Part shown: positions 10,646 to 20,950 of the stretch, piece after piece | Position numbering within the stretch: position 1 is the first letter of the stretch | How the letters are laid out: each line of letters begins with the position of its first letter | Source of the DNA: Aphrocallistes beatrix | Taxonomy: Eukaryota > Porifera > Hexactinellida > Sceptrulophora > Aphrocallistidae | Direction of reading: 5' to 3' | Length of the DNA stretch: 64,000 nucleotides | NCBI GenBank assembly: GCA_963281255.1 | Contig: OY725506.1 | Location: 1,655,001 to 1,719,000, forward strand | Notes under the pieces: generated by a model | The model's input: only the letters and a program-made list of their open reading frames with translations | The model's database searches: none | Told to the model about the DNA's origin: nothing | Translations under genes and position numbers: made by a program

Positions 10646-11719
10646 TTATTTTCCTCCAAGGAGCTGCTCATTCAGTGTTTCTGGCGTGCAGTACTTCTTG
10701 AATAGATCGTTTTTCTTGATCTTATGTTCGTATATTAACTTATAGAACACTTGGAGATGTACAAATAGCATTAACAGCAATAGAAAAAGGGCAACTATAC
10801 TATTTGCAATAAAAAATATATTAAAAAAGGTACTCAATTTTTCGTTATCAACCCTAGCGATTTGATATATTTTGACTTGCAAAATTACTTCCAAAACACA
10901 ATCATTACTCAAAATTAGCTCTAATGTAGAACTTGTTATGTATAATAATCCAAAGAGCGTAGTAGTTGTCAGGAAGATAATATATAAAATGGAACCTCGA
11001 AAGTAAGTCTTACACATCTCTCCCAGCTTCCTGTATTCTTTCGGGCCGTCGTACCATGCATCTAATTTGATGATGAGTAACTGCCTATACAGGGCGCGGA
11101 AGCTTTTTGCGTAAATAAAAAGTTGGAACAGAGTTATAACGATGAAGATACATGGAAATAGAATGATAAATACTTTCCAATGAATTGCTGGGATAAATGT
11201 CAATCCCGCAATTAGAATGGTTCCGATAAATGTAAGTTGTAATTTATTGAATGGAACGTATCTACGGGATTGATATGTTTTCGTGAAGTACCCTGTTAAA
11301 ATGATGGATAGGAAAATAAACATCTCACCCCAAAACAGTACAGAACAAAACAGTATTCTGAAGGTAGGGTAGTGGTATACGTCCACTACGTACTGCTGCT
11401 GGAAAGAACAATTCTGGATTTTGGCATCCACACTCTTGGTAAGACTGGAGTAAACAAATATTCCTGCAATGCTCGAATAACAGAGTAGCTCGGCCGAGAG
11501 CATGAAGAACATCATTATTGATTTGACATAATTGATTTGCTTCTCCATCAGACACTCTCGACTGGAAAATCGAGCCTTCAAGGAAGCTATTCTCCTCCGT
11601 AATGATAGTACTTCCTTGCCGCAATAAATAATCCATAATGTTATGGAAAATATTATTCCCAGTGTTAGAAATATGAAAATTGATCCAAACACATTGCTGA
11701 GTATTTCAATTACATCCAT
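10646..11719 (-). CDS. multi-pass (about seven TM) membrane protein, family T
   Basis: A 357-residue intronless protein with hydrophobic spans near residues 12-33, 68-92, 120-145, 160-178, 182-204, 242-265 and 300-325. A charged loop follows the fifth span (SFRALYRQL...). It shares layout with the proteins at 27850 and 30848: a Cys in the loop after span 2 (QNCSF), the xLYxxL loop before span 6, and a C-V-L-E-x-I motif before the last span. The two extracellular Cys could pair. No GPCR signature (DRY, NPxxY) is visible, so family and ligand are unknown. It is the most diverged of the three, and real as a gene by length and composition. Confidence 0.7.
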   Translation of the reverse strand: MDVIEILSNVFGSIFIFLTLGIIFSITLWIIYCGKEVLSLRRRIASLKARFSSRECLMEKQINYVKSIMMFFMLSAELLCYSSIAGIFVYSSLTKSVDAKIQNCSFQQQYVVDVYHYPTFRILFCSVLFWGEMFIFLSIILTGYFTKTYQSRRYVPFNKLQLTFIGTILIAGLTFIPAIHWKVFIILFPCIFIVITLFQLFIYAKSFRALYRQLLIIKLDAWYDGPKEYRKLGEMCKTYFRGSILYIIFLTTTTLFGLLYITSSTLELILSNDCVLEVILQVKIYQIARVDNEKLSTFFNIFFIANSIVALFLLLLMLFVHLQVFYKLIYEHKIKKNDLFKKYCTPETLNEQLLGGK

Positions 11720-12848
11720 CTCATTTATTGTAGATAATACTCACTCGAAACGCTAAGGTTAGCTCTCTATCTATCTCCATATATTAATATACATATACTA
11801 AAAAGAGCATACGTATAGCTATCTCTATCCTATTTTCTCCGGGAATTTCACTGGGCTAATTCTGGAGCTATTCTACCACATGCTAACGTAAGTATTACAC
11901 CATCTACTCTATTACAATGATCTAATGTAAAATACTGTAAATTGTCGTTTTAAGAAATGAAATCGTTTGAATAAGAATTTACTTGTTTTGCTCGGGGTTT
12001 TATTTTGTTATTGTATCATTCAAAATTCTGTAAAATTTAAATGTGCAGCTAGTGTAATAATATTAGCGAATTACATTACTAACAATGACCTATGTACTTT
12101 TATCCACTTTTCGCTTAACCAGCTTACATTGGATAAAGCCTGGCGAGTTAGTTGTGCATGTGTACAGAACAGAGGTCGTAGTTCTGTCTGAATTGTCGTG
12201 TAACCAAATGTCGGTATCCCAATTTGGCCTCGGGTCTAAAGCTATTATGTCTGATAGGATAGGAGTCTCAATGTACAGAATTCCCACCAGGACAGTTCGG
12301 GCTTGGGCCTTGGAAAACGATAACTTCAGGCTGGGCTCGGTCCGAATATTAGCACCTCTAGTACAGTATATGTATGTGCATTACGTATTTTAAGGCATTT
12401 TGACTGAATGCCAGTGTAAGACATCTCCGAATAAAATAATAACTTTTATCAGAAAAACAATGCCGGAATAGAAATAAAAAGTTTGCATTTAACTTCGTCA
12501 CGTATTCCGAAAACGGAAACAAAATGGTTTCTTCGAAATTTTAATTATTCCCTGTTTCGATCCGTGAATCGTGATGAAAACTTTCAATCTTATAATGATT
12601 AAACAGCTAAAACACCATTACTCGCAAAAAACGGTCTTTTATGGTGATTTAAGTAGCTAATTGTAACCCGACATATCTAAATCCAACTAAGCCATTGTAA
12701 AAACCGCCCTCGCTTCAAGTGGGGAGTTAAACTACATATTATACAAGTACATACAAAAGAACAGCAACCAAAATCTCTAATAAGAAAGGTTCAATTCCAT
12801 GCGTAACATGAGATCCTATAACTTTACAAGAGTAAGGTGCAGTGCACT
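11720..12848. other. intergenic, no gene seen
   Basis: No credible exon on either strand. 12165-12235 shares 'AATGTCGGTATCC'-type words with 30480-30540, an old dispersed repeat. Confidence 0.4.
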
Positions 12849-14234
12849 TTACTCCAGGAAATCATTCAGCATGTCATAAGCACGGCGTGGCTGAGACAGG
12901 GGGACCTGGTGGCCTGCTTCACGCACTGTTTTGAAAGTCATTTTATCAAACTGTAGCGTGAACCCACCAACCTGTCTTGTCGTAGCATACCAAGGATTCC
13001 AGTCTTTGGTTAGCTGGATGATGCCGTCTCTCTCCAAGTCTTTGAGCCAAAACAGAGTGCCGAGCCAGGGTACAGCAGCATCCACGTCTCCAGAGTAGAC
13101 AAGAAACTTTAATTCCTTAGAGAAACCTAGCAATTGAGTCCATACATTTTTCATTGGCGTGAGTAAATCCTTCTCGGAATAGTGTAGCTGATTAGAGCAC
13201 ATCGTCCATTCCTTCTCGTCAGCATGTATCGCTTTCTGTACATCAGGCCTGTTCAGGTAGGCATACGTATCTTTCACGACACAGGGATTATCTGTTGCTC
13301 TTTCTTGACTGTGTAATTTTCCTGACATTAACTGGTGGAGGCGGGTTCCTTCAAAGAACTTCTCTCGCATGCACAGGTCCCCATATATATCATATGGATT
13401 TATATAAGCAAGAACTTTATCAACAATTTCGATCTCTGCTAAGCACTGCTTGTTCCCAACATCTGGATAGTGGAGAAAGGGACCAGATCTTGAAAAGTCA
13501 CAATAGAGATTGATTGCTTCAAACTGCTCGACTGTCATCAACCCATGAGTGAACCAGAAGAGAGAACTCCCGTTGTTATCGAACATTGGGTAGGTCCAAG
13601 GGTTTCCGAGTAAAAACCCCTTAAACTTTACAATTAAATTAACTTTCGTAATTAACAATGCAAGGTTTGGCACGTAGTGTCCCCCATACGATTCTCCGGC
13701 TAAGTAGAAGGGGACCTGCATAAACTTGGGATACTTAGCAAGAAAAAACGTCAGGAATTGGATGAGATCCTCAGCAGTTCTGTCATCTCCAACAGTATAG
13801 TCGCTTTCAACTTTAGAGCTAGAGAACCCTACCCCAGCAGGTGACTCCACATACAGCACATTGGCTAGCATATTCCACGAATACGGGCTCGAGTAGAGGG
13901 TGTTTCCATCCGGACTTGGGTAAAAAGGACCATTTTCAGTGAGTAATGCTAAAAGTGAAGAGCACCCAGGTCCCCCCGTTTGCCAGAGTATCAGGGGCTT
14001 AGTGTCAGCATCCACAGTCGCCTCGACTAACCAGTAGAATAGCTTTCTTCCATTCGTAGCGTTTACAGTGATGTAGCCAGCATACTGGTCAAAGCTCAGG
14101 TTGGAAGGCTGTCCTGGTAATGATAGGATTTTATCCGAGTCATCTTGCACAACGGACTGCACAGTCAAGATAAAAACGGAGTATAGTAAGAGGGAGGAAA
14201 GCATGGTTATTCTATGAAAAGCTAATTGTGGCAT
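12849..14234 (-). CDS. serine carboxypeptidase, peptidase family S10
   Basis: A 461-residue secreted or lysosomal enzyme removing C-terminal residues from peptides, related to carboxypeptidase Y, CPVL and cathepsin A. The catalytic triad is readable: Ser182 in GESYGGHYVP, Asp383 in YSGDVDAAVPW and His442 in EAGHQVPLSQP. The oxyanion region is WQTGGPGCSS (84-93). The usual Asn of WLNGGPGCSS, which helps hold the substrate carboxylate, is Thr86. Glu100 (TENGPF) and Glu181 are kept. The signal peptide is best if translation starts at Met11 (MLSSLLLYSVFILTVQS). Full length for the family, no intron, several N-x-S/T sites. Confidence 0.93.
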   Translation of the reverse strand: MPQLAFHRITMLSSLLLYSVFILTVQSVVQDDSDKILSLPGQPSNLSFDQYAGYITVNATNGRKLFYWLVEATVDADTKPLILWQTGGPGCSSLLALLTENGPFYPSPDGNTLYSSPYSWNMLANVLYVESPAGVGFSSSKVESDYTVGDDRTAEDLIQFLTFFLAKYPKFMQVPFYLAGESYGGHYVPNLALLITKVNLIVKFKGFLLGNPWTYPMFDNNGSSLFWFTHGLMTVEQFEAINLYCDFSRSGPFLHYPDVGNKQCLAEIEIVDKVLAYINPYDIYGDLCMREKFFEGTRLHQLMSGKLHSQERATDNPCVVKDTYAYLNRPDVQKAIHADEKEWTMCSNQLHYSEKDLLTPMKNVWTQLLGFSKELKFLVYSGDVDAAVPWLGTLFWLKDLERDGIIQLTKDWNPWYATTRQVGGFTLQFDKMTFKTVREAGHQVPLSQPRRAYDMLNDFLE

Positions 14235-14426
14235 AAGATAGTGTGATATCTTTGGAAAATGTGAAAAGTTCTTTTTCCAGGGATTAGCACTACTGTATTC
14301 CCTCTTGGCAAAATAGAAAACACGACACTAATTTTACACATACGTCTCGTGCCTCAGCGGACTGATTTTCCTTTTCATGATCAGGACTGGACCGAACCGT
14401 TCATAATATTATTATCTAAGACCGTA

Positions 14427-14478
14427 CCGGTGTAAGCGCGTTTTGGGGATGCGGACCCCAAAACGCGGCTTACACCGG
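14427..14478. repeat. near-perfect GC-rich hairpin
   Basis: CCGGTGTAAGCGCGTTTT(GGGG) pairs with its complement 8 bp away, with only one extra G in the right arm. The word CCCCAAAACGCGCTTACAC recurs at 22618-22636. Lies downstream of the discoidin receptor and upstream of the carboxypeptidase start; function unknown. Confidence 0.8.
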
Positions 14479-14964
14479 ACCTGATATTTATTGTAGAAAG
14501 TATGACATAAACCCATGGTACAATATGGGACATGACGAGATACGTATTTCAAAATTCGTACACTACAGAGTACTGCTCTCCTCTGGTGCAGCGATTAGTA
14601 AGTATGATTCTAATTGTTTATTTAATTAACAGGAAGCGACCATAATTGAAAATGAAGGTAGTTATTTTGGAAATACTTAGGACCGGAACGGATAGCTACA
14701 ACACTACCAAATTAAATTTGGAAAATGGGCAGATAACAGAAAAAGTTGTGAACCACCGCTCTAGAATACAAGTATACAAGTAGTGTATGTGTAGTATGTG
14801 TAATATGTAGTAGTACATATTTATAATTATATTGCATACGAGTAGATATGAGCAAATGTACAATGTGTTTATTATAGGGAAAATGGATATTTTAAGCAAA
14901 TATAATCAACATGTACATCTACAGAAATGCATTAGAATAAAGTTTGATGAAACCATTGCCCGCT

Positions 14965-17900
14965 TCACTTAACATCTCTTCTGGTCAGGTTGTACATGGG
15001 GTTGGGGACAGGGTAGTCGTCGTAACCGCTATTGGGGGGCTTTTCTGTCCTCAAATTGGGAGAGGAGAGCGGTTCCTTGACTGGAGAATGAGATACGTTA
15101 TAGGTTTTCTTGAGCATGCTGTATCTCGTAGATTCGGGCAGATTGTTTTGCAATTCCTGCTTATCTGTGGTAGAGTCAAAACTCGCAATAGACTCGTAGG
15201 CTGCTTGCTGCAATTGAGGGTTAACAGCACTATGGGTGGATGGAATGTAATGCCGGTTCTCTACGACGGGCGTGGTTAGAGATGGAGAGACTGGGGGGGA
15301 CTTGGAATACCTTTTCAGATGAGAAACTTTGCAACAAAGTAAGAGCGAAATTAATATCAAACTACAAATAATAACCAAAAGGAGTATCGTTGCAATGGAA
15401 AAGGGAATGAGTAAGGTTAGGTCTAGGCCAGTGGGGCTAGAAGCTCCGGTAACAGGAGTGCCGGAAGGAGATACAGTGGCACGAGTGGTAGGAATGGTGG
15501 GGAAGGTGTTATTGGATGCTGACTGATTGGAGAGAGGCTCTGGAGTAAAAACGGAGGAATTGTCCACGGCAAGAGCAGTTCCATTCGAAAAATAAATTTG
15601 TTCATTGAGCTGTACGTCAACTCCGGAAGCAGATCTCGCTATCAGTTCTATCTCACTCAGCAAGAGGCTGTAGTAAGAATCACATTCGAATGTGACATCA
15701 ATCAAACTAGTAGTTGTTACGACGGGAACAGAAATATAGTAGACTCCAGTTCCAAAGTAGGAGAAGTCAGCATCTCCCTCCCCAGGTACAGTTTTCACTC
15801 GAAATCTCTGTCCGTTAACTGAGATATAATTCGGACCTTTAGAGTCAACTGGCAGGGCAAGCCACTGGCTTCCGTAGAATATAATTTTGCGGATCTCATT
15901 GATCGAATAGAGGTATAGCTTGATGTTATACGTGCTGCTACCGTCCCAGCCAGTGAACCTGGAGTAAGCAGTGTACGTGGATGACTCTATAGGATGGGTT
16001 GCAATGCATAAATATGAGTGGACTCCACTTAATTGGGACAAGTTTCCAGGAACGGAATAGTTCCCATACATAGAAACTAATGCTAAATTAGATCGGTTGT
16101 GCGCAGGTCAAAACGGCCACATACCAAAGCGTATAAATTAGCTAGTAACACGATCCGATAATGAATCCAATAAAGTAGTGTTAAAATCTCAATTTGGGTT
16201 TTCTTATTCAGAATATCCCATAGTCATAAGTAACACTGTTTGTAGGTCTTTTTGTCACACATACGTATATATCACCTATCCTAATCAGTTTATCATGTAA
16301 CACCATGACATTGTACAACTTTTTGTTTTGAGATATTTAGTATATTAGGTACGTAAGTGGCATAATGGGTATTATCTAGTATTTTATACATTTCTGATGT
16401 TAATACTTATTTTTCTGATGTTAATACTTACATGCTTGCTTGCGCTGCGCGGCTGACGGACACTTTGTGTCCACTGGAGGCTCCCTTCGGTCGCCTGTGG
16501 TCACCATTGATTAATTATATGGGAGATAACATCTCTAAATACATCTGCCCTACTGTTATAATCGATATCGCACGAAAAATTACCAAAATTATCAATTTTA
16601 AAATTTTTTGATGAGTAATGATGACGTCATAAAGTGATGAGTCATCATTTTTTGACAATAGTTGCATCATATGTAAGGTATGATAGTATACATATTCTAT
16701 TAAATTTTCAGCCTTCTATCTCCTATAATGGCTGAGTTATTAACTTTTAAAAATGTGACAATGACGTCATAATTCCATGATGAGTCGACATTTTGCTCTG
16801 AGCTTAGAACTTACTGGAGCCATAGCCAAAAGACTCCCACATGCCAAAAATTAGCTTTCTATGACCGGCAGTTACTTCAATCAATTCGTTACAGATATAT
16901 ATATATATATATATACATTAATCGAGTTTTAATAGTAAGGATATTGGGACAAAATGTCAGGAGCCGAAGTATACCGATTAATAATAATTAAAGAGTCATT
17001 TGCATATCTTATTTGAAAATGTACACATACGATACTCTATTTCCGAATAGTAGCCATCCCTTTAACAATCCTATGAATAATAAATTATTGGAAATGTAAA
17101 ATCCTACTTCTTCCAGATTCAGGTAATAAGCTATCAGACACTGTATTGTTGCAATATAGACACACGACACACTTGAAAAGTGGAGGGGTGCAGGGGGACG
17201 TTGCGACGACAATAAGGTAGGGTCTAGGGAGGCAAGCTACCATAATTTTTGTAGATCTTTGTTCAAATATCGATCTACTGACAATTTTTGTCACCCAGAG
17301 GTAAAAATTACCAATTTATCTGACTGGTCTAATTAATATTATGAAGCAGTTGACCAAATGAGATATACAAGAATGGTATAGGAGGAAAACTATCTACACC
17401 TCTGAAAAGTCACTCTCCACCTTGGCCAAGATTATTCCTATGCATTGCTTGGTAGTATACACTCATTATTTAGGTCATACGAGTAGTAGTCATAGGTTCC
17501 ATAATGCTTCTCATCTCATTTGGGTTGTACAACATGCCAGGCTACATCAAGAAGAATAATACTAAACAAATTAACCTAAACATGTACAGCCACTTCCAGG
17601 GGAGCCGAACTTTTCGAAATCTATGGGAAATTTTGAAGTTCTAGGGGGGCTCGAGCCCCCCCCCCCAGTCCCCCCGGGTTCGGTGCCTATGGTCACTCCG
17701 CTTAATCGGGACAAGCCTCCAGGAACGGAATGGTTCTTATACATATAAGCTAATATTAAATTTCATCGGGTAATTGGGAACTCCGTTTATTAATCGGGAC
17801 GAAATTCCGGGACCAAAGTGTCCCATTAAGTGGAGTCACCTGTAGTTGATGCCATATCTAAATTGAGTTAAATATTAGTGAAAGCTTACAACGTGATTGG

Positions 17901-18702
17901 TTTTCTTACCAATATATCCATCTGTCAGTACCCCCACCCCGCCAGTACAAACACCATTAGAACACAGTCCATTATAAGACTGGTCAGAGAAGGTGTGTCT
18001 GTTTGTAGGTCCGGACTCAGCATTCGGCTGAGGAATGTTGTACTGGAGGATATCCGGTTGGGTTAGCTGGTCAGTAGCGGCACAGCCGTACAATTCGAAC
18101 TGGAAGCAAAATCTAGCAACACCTGTATAGTACTTCGAAATCTAGAGTGAGTTGTATAGTAAACAAGAAATATCCCTCAGCAACTAATGAAGTACAGCCC
18201 TTACCTGAACAGAGTCAATTACAGTTGGTCTCACGGCCACTTTAATCTCTGCTTCCTCCGCCGATGTGACTCCCTCGAAGCTATATATACCCAGCGGGGC
18301 GTTGTCGTACTCCAGGACGCCGTAGAGGCCATTCTTCCCGTAGCGCACCTGGTACAGCTGCAAGTCATTCTGGTCGTCACTGCTCATGCAGTCGTGCTCA
18401 GCAGCACGAGAGTTGATCGGGCGCTGAATCAGAGCGATCCCAGTCAGCCAGAAGCTGCCCTGTATGCCAGGTGTCGCTGCATTCAGGTCTAGGACGGTGG
18501 TTAAGTTGTTGGGAGATTGCCCGAGGAAATAGGAATCGTCATCCAACAGAGGAAGGGGGTTAGGCCCTACGACGGCTGTTTGGCTGCTAGTTACGATTCT
18601 GTTGACGAAGGCCTGCACGGAACTGTTCGTGCTTAACAACGGATCATTACAGGTTTGTGACAGTACAGAACTGAAAAGCAAACTTAGGATTATGACTAGC
18701 AT
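14965..18702 (-). CDS. discoidin-domain-receptor-like protein without kinase (3 exons)
   Basis: Exon 1 is 18702-18205, exon 2 is 18099-17910 and exon 3 most likely 15986-14965; phases agree and give 569 residues. Exon 1 has a signal peptide and a discoidin (F5/8C) domain from CNDPLL that closes in exon 2 as FELYGC. Exon 2 then reads YNGLC...TGGVGVLTDGYI, and exon 3 gives FTGWDGSS...DVTFEC...LLLSEIEL. That is the order of the second, discoidin-like domain of DDR1/DDR2 (GGLGQLADG, YVGW, LLFSEISF). A Ser/Thr/Pro stalk, one TM helix (TLLIPFSIATILLLVIICSL) and a tail of about 125 residues ending PNPMYNLTRRDVK follow. NPMY is an NPxY, PTB-type motif. No kinase domain occurs before the next gene. 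DDRs bind collagen; binding here is inferred only. An AATAAA lies about 90 bp past the stop. The exon 3 acceptor is the least certain point. Confidence 0.75.
16018..16085. repeat. repeat D fragment at exon 3 border
   Basis: Matches 17697-17765 closely (GGAACGGAATRGTTCYYATACAT). It lies next to the preferred acceptor of the discoidin receptor's third exon and creates an extra open stretch upstream of it. Confidence 0.6.
16431..16917 (+). repeat. dispersed repeat A, copy 2 (intronic)
   Basis: Near full-length copy: GC-rich hairpin end, TGATGACGTCATAA and TGATGAGTCATCA words, then an (AT)n tail. It lies inside the second intron of the discoidin receptor. Confidence 0.75.
17597..17690. mobile_element. 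short hAT-like MITE (relative of 7220)
   Basis: CAGGGGAGCCGAACTTTTCG at the left, GGTTCGGTGCCTATG at the right, with a C-rich palindrome between. Flanking octamers GCCACTTC and GTCACTCC are similar but not identical. Confidence 0.55.
17697..17835. repeat. repeat D copy
   Basis: Contains two CCGCTTAATCGGGAC / CCGTTTATTAATCGGGAC-type units and ends TGGAGTCACCTGTAG. Related to 16018-16085 and 4180-4312. Confidence 0.5.
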
Positions 18703-19298
18703 TTTATAAGATTTGAAGAATAAAACTCAAATAAATTGAATGCTCATAACAGGTATAGCAATTATATGATGTCCTTATCAACATTTTAAATTATCAAGTT
18801 AGCCCAATGGATCATCAGATGAGCTGATCGATCAGGTAATGCAATGGAGATAACAATTCGTATATCAAATATCAATAATCTAGGGAGGTGGCTTTACACA
18901 AGCTATACGAGTAAATGCAGAAACAGAGGCGGTCCAGTTAAAAGTAATGTACTAGGAGATCCAATTGCATTTGAATGAATTGCTTATATTAGGGAAGACA
19001 TTAATTAATTGAATCCATCCTACGGTTTTATGAAGAACTTGTGTTTGATTGAGTGATTAGTATCACAAGCCACAAACAGTGTTCAGATCGTTGTGGCACA
19101 TTCGGGGAAGCTAACCACACACTCTTGTTCGAACCACTGCATTATATAAAGGGCGGCGCACGGTACTCAATACTTTACAACTACGTACACCTATAATATC
19201 GCTATGAATTGATAGAGTATTTCTCTGTGTGGGATTTAATATCCGATTGAGGATAGTAATCAAGTTTGAATCACAGCACGTTTGTTGAGGATTGATGG
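18703..19298. other. intergenic between two minus-strand genes
   Basis: Probable promoter region of the discoidin receptor and 3' flank of IDH3B. No repeat or exon identified. Confidence 0.4.
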
Positions 19299-20459
19299 TT
19301 AGTAGAATGGGTCCTTCAATGCGAGGATGTCATCAGGGTTCTCTAGCAGGTATCCGATCTGGTCGTTGACTGCTTGTACAAACCCAGAGGTGGTGCACTT
19401 CCCCCCGAGGTCCATGGTCCGTATGTCCGTACTCTTGTAAACCCGATACAGCGCACTCTCGATCAGATTGGCGGAGCTGGACAGTCCCAGGTGCTTCAGC
19501 ATGTGGATGGAGCTGAGCAGAATGGCGGTGGGGTTAGCCACATTCTGGAACGCCTTCGCCTTGTACGTGTGTCTGGCCCCGGGCTCGTAGATGACCACGT
19601 TCTCCCCGATGTTCTCCCCGGGAGCCAGCCCTGCCCCACCGATCAGGCCTGCGCCCACGTTACCGACGATGTTTCCGTAGAGGTTCGGCATCACCATCAC
19701 ATCGAATTGGTAGGGGTTGGACACCAGCTGCATGCAGCAGTTGTCCACGATGACGCTGTCGAAACTAATCTGTGGGTAAAACTTAGATATCTCCTCGCAC
19801 GATTTGAGGAACAGGCCGTCTGTCAACTTCATTATGTTAGCCTTATGAATGGCAGTCACCTTCTTCCTGTTGTACCTCTTCGCAAAGTCGAATGCAAATT
19901 TGGCGATGCGTTTAGACTTATTTCGCGTGATGACCTTGAGATTCTCAACCACTCCTGGAATGCTCTCGTGCTCCAGCCCGCTGTACTCTCCCTCCGTGTT
20001 CTCTCGGATGATGACGATGTCCAGATCAGGAGCCCGGCACTCAACCCCGCTGATGCTCTTGCAGTAGACAACGTTGGCGAAGAGGTCTAGCTTCAGTCTG
20101 AGCTGCACGTTGAGGGACCGCTTGATCGCTCCGGAGTCTAGCGGAGTGTGCAGTACGCCCTTCAGAGCTGTGCCGTTCCTATAAATAGAGGAGATGGCTT
20201 CAGTCAGAGTCTCCTCGCTCGTGGACACGATGCCGCTGACTGTAATCTCTTCGAAGTCGACCGGAACTTTGGAGGTCCTGAATATCTCCTTAACACAGGC
20301 GGCTAGTTCGGGCCCCACTCCGTCCCCGGGGATCAGCGTGACCGTGTGTCTCCCTCCATACTTGCTCTTGGTGAGAGATTCAGAGGAAATGCTGCATCGA
20401 GACGGATTCAACACAGAGACAGGATTGCGCAGGAACCTAACGGCTACACGCGATAGCAT
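19299..20459 (-). CDS. IDH3B: NAD-isocitrate dehydrogenase, beta-type subunit, mitochondrial
   Basis: 386 residues, single exon. The first 30 residues are Arg/Ser-rich without acids (MLSRVAVRFLRNPVS), a mitochondrial presequence. The fold signature runs from LIPGDGVGPEL through ENTEGEYSGLEHESIPGV and HKANIMKLTDGLF to VMPNLYGNI. NCCMQLVSNPYQFDV, EPGARH and an IRTMDLGG ending favour IDH3B over IDH3A/G. The metal-binding Asp of catalytic subunits (YGDI..D) is Asn here (YGNIVGN), as expected for a regulatory or assembly subunit. The enzyme oxidises isocitrate to 2-oxoglutarate in the TCA cycle. Coding DNA is visibly GC-richer than its flanks. Confidence 0.92.
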   Translation of the reverse strand: MLSRVAVRFLRNPVSVLNPSRCSISSESLTKSKYGGRHTVTLIPGDGVGPELAACVKEIFRTSKVPVDFEEITVSGIVSTSEETLTEAISSIYRNGTALKGVLHTPLDSGAIKRSLNVQLRLKLDLFANVVYCKSISGVECRAPDLDIVIIRENTEGEYSGLEHESIPGVVENLKVITRNKSKRIAKFAFDFAKRYNRKKVTAIHKANIMKLTDGLFLKSCEEISKFYPQISFDSVIVDNCCMQLVSNPYQFDVMVMPNLYGNIVGNVGAGLIGGAGLAPGENIGENVVIYEPGARHTYKAKAFQNVANPTAILLSSIHMLKHLGLSSSANLIESALYRVYKSTDIRTMDLGGKCTTSGFVQAVNDQIGYLLENPDDILALKDPFY

Positions 20460-20603
20460 CTAGCAATCATATAATATAATACGTAGATTAGTGTTTACTT
20501 TAAATATCAAACAGCGGATATCCACGGAAGTAGTCCACACAATTGAAAATAGCAGGCAGTGGAAGGCAATAACCGTCTTAAATGCTGAGCGCATCCAGTA
20601 GAT

Positions 20604-20775
20604 CAGCGTTTCTCAACCTGGGATCCGCGGGACCAGGAGCAGGAGTTGGGGAGTATCAGACAACTGATTTTTATGATAAAATCCAACAATTTAGAGTTTG
20701 GTAGGCCCTGGGGGTGCACCCTAAAATTTTTAGCTCACAGGGGGTGCACAGGCTGAAAAATGTTGGAAACCACTG
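20604..20775. mobile_element. hAT MITE
   Basis: 172 bp; ends CAGCGTTTCTCAACCTGGG and GTTGGAAACCACTG; exact 8-bp duplication CAGTAGAT (20596-20603, 20776-20783). Internal GGGGGTGCAC words. Confidence 0.85.
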
Positions 20776-20950
20776 CAGTAGATGCATATTATAGTGGTGG
20801 AACTAACTTGAGTAGTTTTCGAATAATTAAGATTATTGAACCTAGCCTATTAGCAAATAGCAAAGGGATATAGATTAGTTATCACATAGCACTTACATCT
20901 TGTGTATTGTCATAAGTAAAGTATTTCACATATGAATCTACTAATATTGC

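Noticed and set aside
12085..12393. 102-codon plus-strand frame
   Set aside because: Overlaps a dispersed repeat shared with 30480-30540 and has no domain or signal.
14235..14964. A kinase exon for the discoidin receptor
   Set aside because: The space is too short and no frame shows kinase motifs (G-loop, HRD, DFG).
19374..20463. Long open frames antisense or out of frame to IDH3B
   Set aside because: The GC-rich coding region leaves other frames open by composition; the IDH signature is on the minus strand.
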